In this document: positions 35,152-49,519 of the stretch, in pieces
Numbering within the stretch: position 1 is the stretch's first letter
How the letters are laid out: the number at the start of each line of letters is the position of its first letter
Source: Haplosporangium gracile
Lineage: Eukaryota > Mortierellomycota > Mortierellomycetes > Mortierellales > Mortierellaceae
Length of the DNA stretch: 57,943 nucleotides
Direction: 5' to 3'
NCBI GenBank assembly: GCA_015499985.1
Contig: JAAAUF010000147.1
Span: 1-57,943, forward strand
Made by a program: the position numbers and the translations under genes
The notes under the pieces: model-generated
The model's database searches: none
What the model was told of the DNA's origin: nothing
What the model saw: the letters and a program-made list of their open reading frames with translations, nothing else

Positions 35152-36834
35152 CTAGAGACGCTTGGGCGCGACGACACTGGTACGTTGCCGTCCGCCGCTC
35201 CCACTGGTCGGGAGGGTTCCTGGCGCGGTTGTGCTTGAACTGACATAGGACGCCCGGATTGAGAAGGGCCGTTTACTTTTGAGGGTATCCGCCTCTTCTC
35301 CTGAGGGTGGCTGGAGCTGACCATCCTGCAACTTTTGCTGGAGCTGCTGCGATTGCTGCTGCTGGTAGTAATACTGTTGTTGTTCTTGTTGTTGGATTGG
35401 TTGAGCATAATTGTGCAAGGGAGGTGGTTGGAGAAGTTGAGTGCTGTTGCCATTGTTGGAGTATCCATAGTCCTGCCCATACTGTGCCAACCCCTCGTTC
35501 GAGCCAGCATTGCCATGACCAGCGAACCCCACAAAGTTGGCGTTGAGCGAATGGATCTTGTCCTTCTTCATCATCTCGACCTGACTGAAGGAGAGCTGGT
35601 CTGGCCGTGGGGAATGTTTGGGTAAGTTGTGACCCATCTTTTCCAGCTTCTCGGTCCGCTTCACGTAGGCCTCGAGTCCAATTCCTGAAAAGACGACGCC
35701 AATCATGAGCCACTGCGAAATATTGAGGATATGGCCGTAGGCAAAGATCGAGAGGAGAATGGTGAGCAGTTTCCGGGTGACGGTGATGGTGACGAGCGAC
35801 AAAGATCCAAATTGCTCGAGGGTATAAAAGATGAAGCACTGGCCCAATGCGCCACAGATGCAGAACAGGGTAATGTCCTTGATGACCGCTGGGTGGGATT
35901 GGCAAAAGCTTAGAGCCTGGCCGAGTTCCGAGTTGAAGGGGTTGAGGAGCCAGATGGCCATAAACCCAGACATGAAGAGGTTCATGAAGCACATCATTTC
36001 CTGACCCGTAATCTTGAAGGTCTGGAAGATCTGGTCCTGGGTCGAGTTGGTGACGCCGTCAATGGTGAGGTTGATGACGACGAGGAACATGCCAAAGAGC
36101 GAGCTGTTGACGGTCTCCTGTTTATGCTCGTCAAAGGGCGCCAGGAGCATGAACCCGGCTACGCCACAGGTGATCAGAGCCACACAGACGTACTTGTATG
36201 TTGGAAACCGACGTCTGTAAAGCAAAATGTTCATCAACATGACGGGGACGAGTTTACACGACTTGGTCAGAATCATAGTCGGGTAGTCGATGTGTCGAAG
36301 GGCGGCATAGGAAAATGGGGAAGCACTGGCGTTGAAGAAGGCGACTTGAAAGTATTTTCCAAGGAGCATCCTGGAGGGCATTTTGAGTGGTGTGCCTTGT
36401 AGCTTTAAATAGAAGAAGGCCGTGGCGGAGGCGGCGACGGCCTGGAGCATGTTGAGGAAAATGAAGTAGTTAAACCGGACAGATTCCAGGCCATAGGGGG
36501 TTGTTGACACCTTTTCCTGGAAGTAGCCCCATGTCAGGAAGCACGAGTAGATGCTGTTGATTCCATTCCACAATTGTTTGTTTGTTGAAAGTCGATTGTT
36601 TGTTGGTTGTAACACACGATGGCGAGGACATAAAAGTGAAAGAGGTAGAGACGTGCAAGGTTAGAGTCAGGAAGGCATCAGAGACATGAAAGCGGAAAGC
36701 AGAAAGCAGAAGTGTTGCTCCCATAGTAACACAGCAGCGTGAGCTAAGGAAGCCAGCCAAGCACCATCCTCAGGCTCAGGGGTAAAAGTGGATGTTCGTT
36801 CTTACCCAGCAGCACAGAGCGCTAGTTTTAGCAT
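35152..36834 (-). CDS. HUT1: ER nucleotide-sugar transporter, HUT1/SLC35B1 type
   Basis: Two exons in complement order, 36834-36806 and 36553-35152, encode 476 residues. The first exon has only 29 coding bases; joining it gives LALCAAGIYSCFLTWGYFQEKVSTTPYG, the normal N-terminus of Hut1. Around ten hydrophobic spans extend to about residue 340, with the family blocks SPFSYAALRHIDYPTM, LTKSCKLVPVM, LFGMFLVVINLTIDGVTNSTQD and LVTITVTRKLLTILLS. The family moves UDP-galactose, UDP-glucose or ATP across the ER membrane for glycosylation and folding. The last ~130 residues are an unusual Gln/Asn/Ser-rich, presumably cytosolic tail, not found in typical ~330-residue relatives. It is convergent with the bHLH gene. 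Confidence 0.9.
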
Positions 36835-38472
36835 CCTGCTAGTGTGTGTATATATAGGTTTGTTGACAGGCGGTTTGTACTTGGTTGTAGGCAGGAGGAT
36901 GACCAGTTGTTGACGATTGAAGTGATGGTGGTTGAAGCGAAAGAAGTGTTCTAAAGTTAATGAGTCGAAGTAGGTGGAGAGAGAGAGACAAGAGAAGTCC
37001 AGCAGGGTATTGGGTTGGAAGAGTGGTGAGAGGGGTATTGTCGTTGAAGGGGAAGGTTGAGGTGAGGAAAGAAAAGGAGAGAAGAAGAAAGAAGATGAAG
37101 AACGAGCGGGAAAGAAAGGAGAACGGGAAAAGGGGGATGGTGGGACAATTGGTGAAGATGGTTGGCCAGCTGGGGTTCATTTTTTTTTTTATTAAAAATG
37201 TGACCTTGCATCGCACCCAACCGAAAAAAAAAAGAGATTCTCCATTTGGCCGCTTTTCTTTTTTCTGTTCCTTCCTTTCTTCATCTTGACAAATATTCAG
37301 GAGCTCTCGATCCACTGCCTGGAAACCTCTTCTCATCCACTCAGTGGCTCATTGACCATTTAGGGAAGGCTTATGCTCGTCTCAGCCTACATGTATCTCA
37401 CTCATCATTCACTCTCTCTCACTCGCTCGCTCTCTTTTGGGCTCGCAAACCGTTGGTCGTTCATTATGATAGCACTTCATCTTATGCTGTGCTTCAAGAG
37501 AAATAATTTGAAGCTTTGTATTTGTTACCCAAAATGCAAACAGATGGTGGCAACGAAGACAGGACATGATGACAGGCAGGCAGATTGACATGCTCACTTG
37601 GTTGCTTTTGAGGAAATATTTGTGAGATTTTTTTTCTTCGCTTCTTGATATCTGGATGTCACTTCTTTAAATCCCGGTTGTGCGCGCTAGGCTCAAAAAG
37701 GCTTCAATTCCTCACAACACCCGCAACGCTGTTTTCCTGCCTTCCTCCACTTTCACAGTGTGCAAGATTGCCATTCTGCAATTGGCCAGCTGTCAGTGAA
37801 AATAAAAGTGAGGAGCCGTCCGTTGAGCTGATCAAGGAATCCCTTCTCCGTCTCTCCTCCCTGTTGTTGGTCATATCAATGTTCACTGCAACCTCCTATC
37901 CAGTCAGTGTTGATTTCTCCCGATGTTGATGCTCATGACTTCCATTCCAATAGACAATCATGCATCTCTTCCATAGACGCGACTCTCAGTCAATTAGCTA
38001 TTTTTCCACGGGTAGTTCAGATTGCACGGTTACAAGATATATGCCACATGTTTTGAGCATGTCTTTCAGCGACTTCAGAGGCTATCATTGGCTTGTGTAG
38101 GAGGTGTTCGGAGGGTAAAGATGGTCCAATGATCATCAGTAGAGAAGAACAAAGGGTGTGACAAGAAAATACGGAGAAAGTAAGGAGACGGAACAACCCC
38201 TCATGATCACTCTTTTCTCTTTCACCATCAACCATCACCACTTTCATTCTCCATCGCCACAACAAACAACATCAACAAGGAAGGTAAGGCTCATCTCCGA
38301 CAGCTTTTCATTCTGGATTGTTATCTAAGCTTATTCTATCTTTCATTTTTTTTTTTTTTTTTTTTTTTGGCTCCTCTCCTCTGCTGCGGCTTCGACCCAG
38401 TGTGTCGAAACACTCACGAGAACAAAGTGCTGCGTCGTCTTTTTTTTGCCACCAATTTCACCCTACAACGGA
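36835..38472. other. Divergent spacer, HUT1 / NADAR gene
   Basis: About 1.6 kb without a supportable gene. The left part, 36940-37140, is A/G-rich on the plus strand, that is, C/T-rich towards HUT1, and the right part contains a long T-run at 38347-38369. Promoters for both neighbours should lie here. Confidence 0.5.
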
Positions 38473-38480
38473 TATAAATA
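38473..38480 (+). promoter_or_regulatory. TATA box of NADAR gene
   Basis: TATAAATA lies 154 bases before the ATG at 38634, followed by a C/T-rich leader, as at the other TATA-containing genes in this window. Confidence 0.45.
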
Positions 38481-38633
38481 CGAGACTTGTGTCAATTGAC
38501 CTTTCGTTTCTCTTCTTTCATTCTTTTGACACCCCCACTCTTTCCCAATTTAGTATCCTCTATCCCACCTCTCACTCACCCTCAGCCTTCCAAGACGCTC
38601 AAACGAATCCCTTACCTAGCAATCCAACAAATC

Positions 38634-39273
38634 ATGAAGGACAACATCAACTTTTATCGTCAGGGGGACGCATATGGCGAGTTCTCCAACTTTTACTATG
38701 CCCCCATCACGATTGATGGACTGGAATGGCCCACGACAGAACACTACTTCCAAGCACAAAAGTTTGCTCATATAGAAGACAAACAGTATGTTGAGCTGGT
38801 TCGGATCTCTAAGACGCCAAGCGATGCTGCCAAACTTGGAAGGAATAGGTCGTTTCCGTTGAGACCGGATTGGGAGGAGATCAAGGATGATGTGATGCGC
38901 GACTGTGTGCTGCAGAAGTTTCTGCAGCATCCTAATCTTACTGAGGTGTTGATGCGTACCGGGGACCGGTATCTTAACGGTAAGTTGTGGATTGAGGGCA
39001 TTTGTTGATTAGTTGAGTGATCGCTGATTGCCTGTAAGTGATGGAAGTCTATCATGTTTGGATCTGAATGGGTTACTGATTTGTACTTTTTTTGAACATG
39101 ATCACATAACAGAGCATACGAGGAATGACAGCTATTGGGCAGATGGAGGGAATGGGACAGGCAAAAACATGCTCGGGGTTGTGTTGATGGAGACGCGGGC
39201 CAAGATTGCCAATATGACGCCGGAGCAGATTGCCGACGAGGTGGCCAAGGCACGCGGAACCGCCGTTGTTTAG
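38634..39273 (+). CDS. NADAR-domain (YbiA/DUF1768) N-glycosidase-like protein
   Basis: Two exons, 38634-38979 and 39113-39273, give 168 residues, the size of a single NADAR domain. Family features are FYRQGDAYGEFSNFY near the N-terminus, W-P-T-TEHYFQAQKF at about 32-44, the RxFPLRPDW block, and the C-terminal YWADGGNGTGKNMLGVVLME. Bacterial and plant members cleave the N-glycosidic bond of early riboflavin-pathway intermediates, and some NADAR proteins remove ADP-ribose from guanine in DNA. Which activity this one has cannot be told from sequence. The ATG at 38634 was chosen because the frame upstream has no ATG. No targeting signal is apparent, so it is probably cytosolic or nuclear. Confidence 0.85.
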
Positions 39274-39572
39274 ATTCATTATTAGAGTGCATACGCAACC
39301 GTTAGCGAGTCGTGTGTGGTGTGTTTCTTTGCTCCTCTCGATCGATTCGATTCGATTCGATTCGCCCCTCCGCCATCAAAAAGAAAAAAAATTGTCCGTA
39401 CGAATAAAATGCATTCGAGAAAGCAGTCGAAAAGAACAAAGGCAAGAGAAACGTCTTTTTCCCACTCTCGTTCTTAGCTCTCATCTTGTCCATACCTTCT
39501 TTCTCTCTCATCTCTTCATCTCGCTAAAACACCCATTCTCACTCATCACCCAACAACAAGGACATAATTATA
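39274..39572. other. Spacer with promoter of nucleoredoxin-like gene
   Basis: This 299-base spacer contains the GATTC-type microsatellite listed separately and a C/T-rich leader. Nothing else was recognised. Confidence 0.5.
39343..39364 (+). repeat. CGATT pentanucleotide microsatellite
   Basis: Four consecutive CGATT units, 39343-39362, end in CG. It is short and could expand or contract by replication slippage. Confidence 0.8.
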
Positions 39573-40513
39573 ATGGCAACTACAGTCGACTCGCCCACAG
39601 ACAACAACAACATCGCCACTGACGCTGCATCTGTCGCAGAACGTGCAACAAAAGCCAAGGCCACCATCGATAAGCATGAGTCTATCCTCTTCAAGATTAA
39701 GCTCCAGGATGCTACTGGAAAGCATGTCCCCGTCTATGAAGTCGCCAACAAGACCATTGGCTTCCTCTGTGGTAATTGCGGTCTCCTTTTTCTTTTTGTA
39801 CAAGCAAGTTGTCGATTGATCGAATATCGACGAACAAGCTCAACGAAGTGTAGACACGACCGTGGGATAGTTGGAGAATGGGCGAAGACTGACATACTTT
39901 TATGATATCCTTCTCTCATATTTTTAATTAGCTGCTGGTCGTTATTCTGCTTGCCAGGAGTTGGCAACTGTAAGCAACTACTTCATAGAACCTCTGACTT
40001 GCTTCAGCTGGCGCAGGAGTACTCGGTTTCTTCGTAACCATGTCACTCTAACAACGTTTTTATTTTTTTTTTCTCTCTCGCTAGCTCATTGACCGATTCT
40101 TGGAAGCAAATCCGGACTTTGTAATTATCTACATCTCATTGGATCAATCTGTGGAGGCATTCAACAGGACATTGGCAGCACACCCACGCTGGTTGGCGAT
40201 TCCGTTCAACGCACCCGTCAGGACGGACATTTTGAACGAGTGGCAGACCAAAGGCGTTCCCTGTCTGCATGTCTATGATCCTGTCGAGCACGAGATTGTG
40301 ACCAGCTGGGGAGGTTCCTGTTTACGATTCAACGCCGAGAGATGTATGAGCGAGTGGAAGAAAGGTCGTGAGGGCGTGTCGTATTTGCAGATTGTTTTGG
40401 GATGGTGGTACTACAGAGCACCCCCTGGTGTCTACAGGGATATGACGGATCAGGAGTTGGTTAATAGTGGGTTCCCATCACAGGAGTCTGCCGGCACCAA
40501 GAAGAATAAGTAG
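39573..40513 (+). CDS. Nucleoredoxin-like thioredoxin-fold protein
   Basis: Three exons (39573-39771, 39932-39969, 40085-40513) encode 221 residues. After a Thr/Ala-rich leader comes a thioredoxin-like fold of the nucleoredoxin/tryparedoxin class: VANKTIGFLC (strand), a short helix-start segment AAGRYSACQELATL, DFVIIYISLDQSVEAFNRTL, HPRWLAIPF and the cis-Pro strand KGVPCLHVYD. In active members the second segment carries WCPPC; here only the second cysteine is kept (YSAC), so a classical disulfide exchange cycle looks unlikely. C67-region and C230-type cysteines elsewhere (FLC, VPC) could matter. The 38-base middle exon carries exactly the degenerate active site. It lies 299 bases downstream of the NADAR gene on the same strand. 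Its role is unknown. Confidence 0.7.
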
Positions 40514-41388
40514 TTGTTGTGTGTCCTGGTCTGTACAATTTGGAAGTAAAGCGGTGCCTATCTTCGGTTCAGGATGGCGGTGACGACGATGACGATGAAG
40601 AGCGGGCTAAGCAGAGTCAAGTCCCATGGATGTTAATAATCACAACGATAATAAATGGGCCAAAAAGCATCTGTAAGTATGTACGTGGAGTACTTGAACA
40701 CAACGTACCATGGGGAAGGCATGAATGATCGCATGAGCTGCAGCAAGGGTCTTTCCTTCTTGCCTTTTTTTTCTTTTTTCCTGTTCATAAAATCCAAGAA
40801 ACTCGCTTTCCTTTCTTTCTTTACCTACTTTACCTACTTTACCTACTTCACCTGCCTCCTTTCCTTCCTTTCTTTTCCTTCCTTCCTTTCCTTCCTTTCC
40901 TCCCTTCCCTTCCCTCCCTTTCCCCACTCGGCAGTCATCCTCAGTCTCGCTTTCACGCCTCTCTCTCACCTCCTCCCGTCTTCCTTATTCATTCAGGTAG
41001 CGTAAAATAATACAGAGCTCGGACCAAGAACGGGAAAAAGGGAGACGGTCTGACAGACAGAGGCACCCATCAGACAGACAGACAGACACACGCCACTTCC
41101 GCGGAGGAATCAGTCCGACTCGACTCACCCTCCACTGTATGATTATTCGCCACCAAAAAGTCATTGCCCGTTTTCCCAAAGGACAACGAGCAAAGAGATG
41201 ACACCATCAGGAAGGATCACTTGCACAAGGATGCAAGCGCGTTTACTTTTCTTTCTTTCTTCCTTCTTTCTTGCCAACCCCTCACTCTGGCACAATTTTT
41301 TTATTTCGACCTCACAGGAACTAATACACTACCCCGCGAATCATCTTTTCCTTTCTTCACATTTCACAGTTTTCCAACACCGCCAACC
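40514..41388. other. Spacer upstream of MAP kinase
   Basis: 875 bases without a supportable gene. The middle is a long C/T tract listed separately; the right part is the T/C-rich leader of the kinase gene. Confidence 0.5.
40805..40926 (+). repeat. Long polypyrimidine tract with 9-base tandem repeat
   Basis: Three tandem copies of ACCTACTTY (40823-40849) are followed by about 75 bases of almost pure C/T built from CCTT and CCCTT units. Such tracts can form triplex DNA and are slippage-prone; whether it affects the nearby genes is unknown. Confidence 0.7.
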
Positions 41389-44552
<3,164 letters not shown>

Positions 44553-45179
44553 TTCTAGGCACCCATACACAGGCACCGAAAAATAACTTTCAGAACAAAA
44601 GTCACAATGTGCGAAAAAAAAAAATCTACAAAAGGAAGCACAAGGGAGTTGCTATTTTTTACGAAATAAAAATAACAAACAAATTTGTGTCGTTCCCGAC
44701 GATTACCAGGAAACCCTTCAGGCTAGGGTCAAAGGGGGTACGGACAACTTGCACATGTACAGTTCATGTACAGCACGTACATACCTGAGGACGGGGAAGT
44801 AGAGGAAGAGGAGGATGTGGGAATTGCGGGGCAACCATTGGATGATGTGGTATTCAGCCTTTGTCAGCATGAAAACTGAAAAGCCACAACAACAGGGCTC
44901 TCGGATTGTAAAGTGAACAACATTCGTGTCCAATATGTTTTTCTAAATCACGCTTCTTTTTGTGCAAAAGGATGAGAAAGAAAAGAAAAAAAAAATGTCG
45001 CGAAAGTAAAAAGGAAAACATGGGAATCTCTTTATTTTTTTTTTTCCGATTGTTTTTTTTTTTTTTTTTTNNNNNNNNNNGATGATGATACGAGAAAAAA
45101 AATGATAAAAAAGTGTGAAGAGAGGAGAGAGGGAGGTTGGAAGGAGGAGAGGAGAATAAACAACAAAGTAACGTTGAAC
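44553..45179. other. Convergent 3' spacer with assembly gap
   Basis: The 627 bases between the MAP kinase and the MBOAT gene contain A/T-rich 3' sequence, short ACATGTAC-type repeats near 44753-44783, a T-run and a ten-base N gap. No gene was recognised. Confidence 0.5.
45071..45080. other. Assembly gap (ten N)
   Basis: Ten N bases follow a run of 20 T at 45051-45070. The gap size is probably nominal. It lies between the stops of two convergent genes and disrupts neither coding region. Confidence 0.95.
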
Positions 45180-47149
45180 TTATTCGGTCTTGATGGACTT
45201 TGAGCGCTTCTTGGGCATAACAATGGACAGGAAGATGTCCAAGAAGAGCAAGGCGAGCATGACATAGATGCCCAAGTAGTTGATCGTCTGAACAGCTTGG
45301 AAAGACTTATCCAACTGCAAGAGATCAAATGGCACGGCGGCAAAGTAAAGCGCGCTGGTAGTCAACAACCAAGTAATGACACCCCAAATAGCCTTGGAAA
45401 CAACATGGACAACGCCCGTCTGACGCGCGATGAACGCATTGATAGGCTTTCCGAAACGAGCAGACATACGACGCTCAGTCTCCATGTCCATAAACTCGAG
45501 TCCGAAGCAGAAAAAGTAACCAATATGAGTTCCATGCCAGACGGCCAAGAAGAGGAGGACGCCCAGGGCCGAAAGGTTCTTGTTGCCGAGGAAGCGAAGG
45601 CGCTTGAAGACGTAGAGCTTGGCCCAGAAGTTGGTGTTCATGTTGAACGAGGAGACGATCTGAGTGAGAGAGGTGGCGAATTCGTAATTGATGGGGTTGA
45701 CGTTGCGGAGTCCATCCCACTCGGGTCTGCCCTGAGCGTCATAGCCGTTGAAGGTGATTCCTGAAAGCACGCAAGGTCCCTCTCCAATCGTCCAGATACC
45801 CAAGTACTATGTTCAATAGGAAGTAGATAGGGAAGGTATGCGTAAGTAAGGACGAGAGAAGATCACATGTGTTTCTGATGGGAACAAACCCTCACAATCA
45901 CAACCACCGCCAAAAAAAAAAAGGTAAACAAATCAAATCCAGCTATTACTGCTCTAAACCTCAGGGCAAACAGCGCAACGGAGAGAAAACTTTCGTAACA
46001 AAGTGACTATGATCATGATCTATCGTCATGATCCATTCTTCCTCTTTCTCATTCTCTCTCTCCTCTCTCTTACACACACAAACACACAGAGTGATAACAT
46101 ACCTTGTTCAGAATAGTCTTTCCAGTCCACCAGAAGATAAAGACACGCTCAGCAAAGGAACGCTCAAGGAAGGCCTTGCCAAGGAGAGCAGCGGTGGGAA
46201 AGAAACCTCCGAGGACCTGACCCAAACCCAGGTAAAAGATACCGAGGAAGAAGCAGCGGGTCGCGTAGCGCAAGGAGCCCTGGGGGATACCGTTGGCAGT
46301 CGCGGCCGCTGCAGCCTTGGCCTCATCCGAGCCAGCGGCCGAAGCAGGGATGGGAACGTTGAAGAGCTCCATGGAGATGAACTTTTTGTAGAGCGAGAAC
46401 GAGAACTGAGGGCCGACAAGGAAGGCAAAGGGGAAGAAGGCGTATCCGATGGTCTCGGCCAGCGTGGGCAATCGAGCCAGGGCAATGTCCCTTCCGAACG
46501 AAATGGGGGTCTTGTCCCTGACAACTGCTGGTGCTGCTGGCGCTGCTGGCGTGGGGGTGTCGACCTTCTTTTCCTCTGTTGCTGCAGGGGTGGCGACATC
46601 CATCTTCTTGCTCGATTTTGGTTGTCCATCCATGAAATCCATGCCATATCCAATCATACGCAGACACTGAACACACTGCTGCATCGTGTAGCAGATATCA
46701 TACTCCTCCGTCGCCGCGTACTTGTAAGACGTCAACAAATACCCAAAGTTGAACACAAAGGACAATGTCGAAGCCAAAGACCGGTTCTTGGGAGCGACCA
46801 GCGCAACGACGCGACAGATGACCCAGGTACCGATGCAAGTTACGAGAGGGTGAATGATGTCGAACGAGTTGAAGTAGTAGGACATCAACAAGCCACTGAC
46901 AAGGAAGAACGAGTTGCGGGCGGATTCTCCGACGATGGAGGAGGTCTTGTTGAGAAAGATGAGGCGGTAGAAAATCGAAATGGGATAACCGGCGAGGACG
47001 GTGAGGAGGAGACGGAGGGAGGGCTCGGGAACACCTGAGGCCAGGGAAGCAGAGTGGGTGAGGCCGTAGTCGAGGAAGGGGGCGGAGGGCCTGGGGGCGA
47101 ACCAGGCGGGAAGCACCTGTTCATGGGCCTGACGCAAGATTGAGTCCAT
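45180..47149 (-). CDS. MBOAT lysophospholipid acyltransferase (LPCAT3/MBOAT5 type)
   Basis: Two exons in complement order, 47149-46103 and 45806-45180, give 557 residues. The protein is a polytopic membrane enzyme. The MBOAT catalytic block is VWHGTHIGYFFCFGLEF with His440; the conserved Asn segment is NTNFWAKLYVFKRLRFLGNKN. The WHG-x-H-x-GY-x-x-CF-x-x-EF pattern resembles LPCAT3/MBOAT5 rather than yeast Ale1. The family transfers acyl groups from acyl-CoA to lysophospholipids in the ER and remodels membrane lipids. Residues about 180-215 are a Lys/Pro/Ala-rich loop inserted between membrane spans. The single intron is 296 bases and phase 0. The C-terminus KKRSKSIKTE is basic and cytosolic in the usual topology. 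In a polyunsaturate-producing fungus it could set phospholipid acyl composition (inference). Confidence 0.9.
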
Positions 47150-47584
47150 TGTGTCGGTTGGGTTGGGTTCCGGTCAGAGGGGAAGGAGTGACCAAAAGGG
47201 GAGAGAAGGGGGAGGAAAAAGGAAAGAGGGGAGGGGTAGTGAGAAGAGTAAAGACGAAGAAGAAGGAGAAGAACAAGAAGAAGAAAGAAAGAAAGAAAGA
47301 AAAGACGCGAACAACCCACCACCGATAAAGAAAAGTGAGACTGGGAAAAAATGTTCCTGTTTTGATATCGATGTATGCTCACCCGCTTTGGCCTCGCAAA
47401 AGCGAACAGGCAGGGGTAAAAAGTAAGGGAGGGGGAAAACGTGATTATCGCTCATACTGCACCCTTACATCCATCCAACAATCAAATTCCAGGCACACAC
47501 TCGCACACTCTTGCATTGCATTCACGCTTTAAAAAAATGATATTCGACTCACTCTTTATTAACGGACAACGGTCATGAATAAAG
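47150..47584. other. Promoter region of the MBOAT gene and 3' end of oxygenase
   Basis: The 435-base spacer is strongly A/G-rich on the plus strand at 47160-47320, that is, a C/T-rich leader for the minus-strand MBOAT gene. The remainder is the short 3' flank of the neighbouring oxygenase. No further gene was seen. Confidence 0.5.
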
Positions 47585-49206
47585 TTACATGGTGGAGCCA
47601 GAGACCTGGCCAAACTTGTAGGTCTGCGCAAGGCGCCAGTCAAGGTACTCGCCCGCAGTCATGTTGCGCCCTTCCTCAAACTCAACTCCCTCAGCGCGCA
47701 TCTCCTGCGTTATCAAGGGAGTAGGAATAGGATCCAGCTTTGTCTTATCGTTCGCATGAATAAAACACGCAATCGAGTAGCGAGAATGGTGCAGCTGCTG
47801 GGGATTGTACATCACACGGTGCTTGGTCGACTTCAACAAACCATTGGTCCACATTTGAAGGTGATCGGCGATGTTGACAAGGATCGTGTTAGGGATCACA
47901 GGCGCCGCCACCCAGGGGACATTCTTGTGGATTCTCGATGCCTGGACCTCCAAACCGGCGATATCCTTTTGCATCAACAAAGTGATCGATCCATAGTCCG
48001 TATGACTATAATGTAGTATGGATTTTTAAGGTTGAAGGTGATATTGGCTCGGGTTATTTTGTTGTAGTTGCTGTTGTTTTTGTAGAGATGTTTTTTCTGC
48101 ATCAAAGTGGGATAAGGATCATTTCCCTTACTCGAACAAAAAGGTTTTTAATAGAGCAGAATTCGGTTTTACCTTCCGGCCAAAGGTGTGTGTGGATCAC
48201 CGGTTTGCTTGGGGTAGTGCAAGAAACGAAGCGTGGTGCCCGACTTGGCATCCCATTGATGGCTTCCGTCAAAGTAATGTCTTCCGCCAGCAGCCTCGGG
48301 AACCTGGAGAGCGATAGCGAAGCACTGCATCACACTCCTCGCCAGGTCGTGAAGGCCCTGTGTGAGAGAAAATTAAGACGAAAAAAAAAAAAATCCGTCA
48401 GTTACGCTTTTTTTTTGCGTTTGACATGTGGCGGAAGGATCTTTACCGAAGTTTAACGTGGGATTGGAAAGGAAGAGAAAAGAAATTCATAAGAAATAAA
48501 GAAGAACTGAGACTCGGTACCTTGAAAAACTCTCCAATTCTGCCTTGAAGTTCTTTGTCGCCCTGAGCAAAGAAGAGGGTAATATCATCTTCAATCGATT
48601 CTTTGCGCGCATTGTACGCCCTATTGGCAGAGTGGGAGCAATTGGTTAATCGCGCTGCGCCTTATCTTTGGTCTTTCTACTGTCCCTTTTTGCATAAGAA
48701 TGTGCTATTAGTGATGCTGACTTACTCCTTCAAGTCTCCTTGGGTCTGGGTCTCGGGATCAAGGCTGGCGTGAGAGCGGATAATGAGTTGGAGAGAGAAA
48801 GCATAAAGAAAAAGAACATTAGTTCTCAATGTAAACATTGAGCCTTGAGTCACGACAAAGGTATAACACGGAAATACAAAATCCTCGCTTCACTTAGTAA
48901 AAGAAAAAGAGCTACAGTTTCTTACGTTTCGGACCTCATGGGGGAGTAGCCAGTGTTCTCAAGTCCGATCATATGCTTGTTCTTAAACTCGAGGGGACGC
49001 TGGAAGAAGTTTTCGCTAGTGTCGAACATCTTGTCGATGAGGTCCTGGGGAAGGCCGTGGTTCTTGAGATAGAAGAAGCCGATGTTCTGGGAGGCCTCGC
49101 CGACTTGACGTGCGCACTCCTCGGGGTTTGAGGCGAAGAGACTGAAATCGATCACTGGGATGGTGACATTTCCGCAGGCGAGGGTGTTGGTGGTATTTTG
49201 GGTCAT
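47585..49206 (-). CDS. 2-oxoglutarate/Fe(II)-dependent dioxygenase (IPNS-like)
   Basis: Five exons in complement order: 49206-48926, 48764-48726, 48620-48521, 48357-48173, 48005-47585; 341 residues. The N-terminal DIOX_N block reads IPVIDFSLFAS, then GFFYLKNHGLPQDLID and ENTGYSPMRSE. The double-stranded beta-helix core carries the iron ligands H203-x-D205 (SHTDYGSITLLMQ) and H264 (STKHRVMYNP), and the co-substrate-binding RYS follows in HHSRYSIACFIH. The family includes isopenicillin N synthase, gibberellin-type oxidases and many fungal enzymes of unknown substrate. No peroxisomal or secretory signal is visible. The substrate here cannot be named; it sits head-to-head with MTG1 and no biosynthetic cluster surrounds it, so a housekeeping or detoxification role is as likely as secondary metabolism. 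The 39-base second exon is supported by frame and splice sites only. Confidence 0.87.
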
Positions 49207-49519
49207 TTGGAAGGAAGGAGGCGTGAGTATCGAAGGAAAGAGGAGGAGAAGGAGAGGGTGGAAGAAGGGTATGGAGGATGGGAAAAAAAGAAGAGGAAAG
49301 GAGAAAAAAAGCAGGAAGCGAAAAAAGCGTGGATGTGACTGTCCGAGGAGGAAGGGGAGGATAGAGCCTTCCTTGCCCCGCGTTGAAAGGAGATCTCTTG
49401 CCACCAAACAAACACCCACCCCACACACTCATTCATACTCTATCAAACACACGCTCACACGCAACAGAACATATTCATTTACACAATCAGACAGACACGA
49501 CAACAACAACAACAACAAC
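49207..49519. other. Divergent promoter, oxygenase / MTG1
   Basis: A 313-base spacer separates two head-to-head genes. The left half is A/G-rich on the plus strand (C/T-rich towards the oxygenase), the right half carries CACAC motifs and ends in about seven CAA units directly before the MTG1 ATG. No TATA box was seen. Confidence 0.55.

Noticed and set aside
36735..36741. CAGCGTG, a possible unfolded-protein response element near HUT1
   Set aside because: It lies within the first intron of the gene, is a single short match and is expected by chance.
38487..38633. Longer N-terminus for the NADAR protein
   Set aside because: The upstream frame starts at TTG and contains leader-like hydrophobic sequence with no family match; the ATG at 38634 gives the normal NADAR start.
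46028..47038. Plus-strand open frame of 336 codons
   Set aside because: It lies wholly antisense to the MBOAT acyltransferase exon, has no recognisable domain and reflects codon bias of the real gene.
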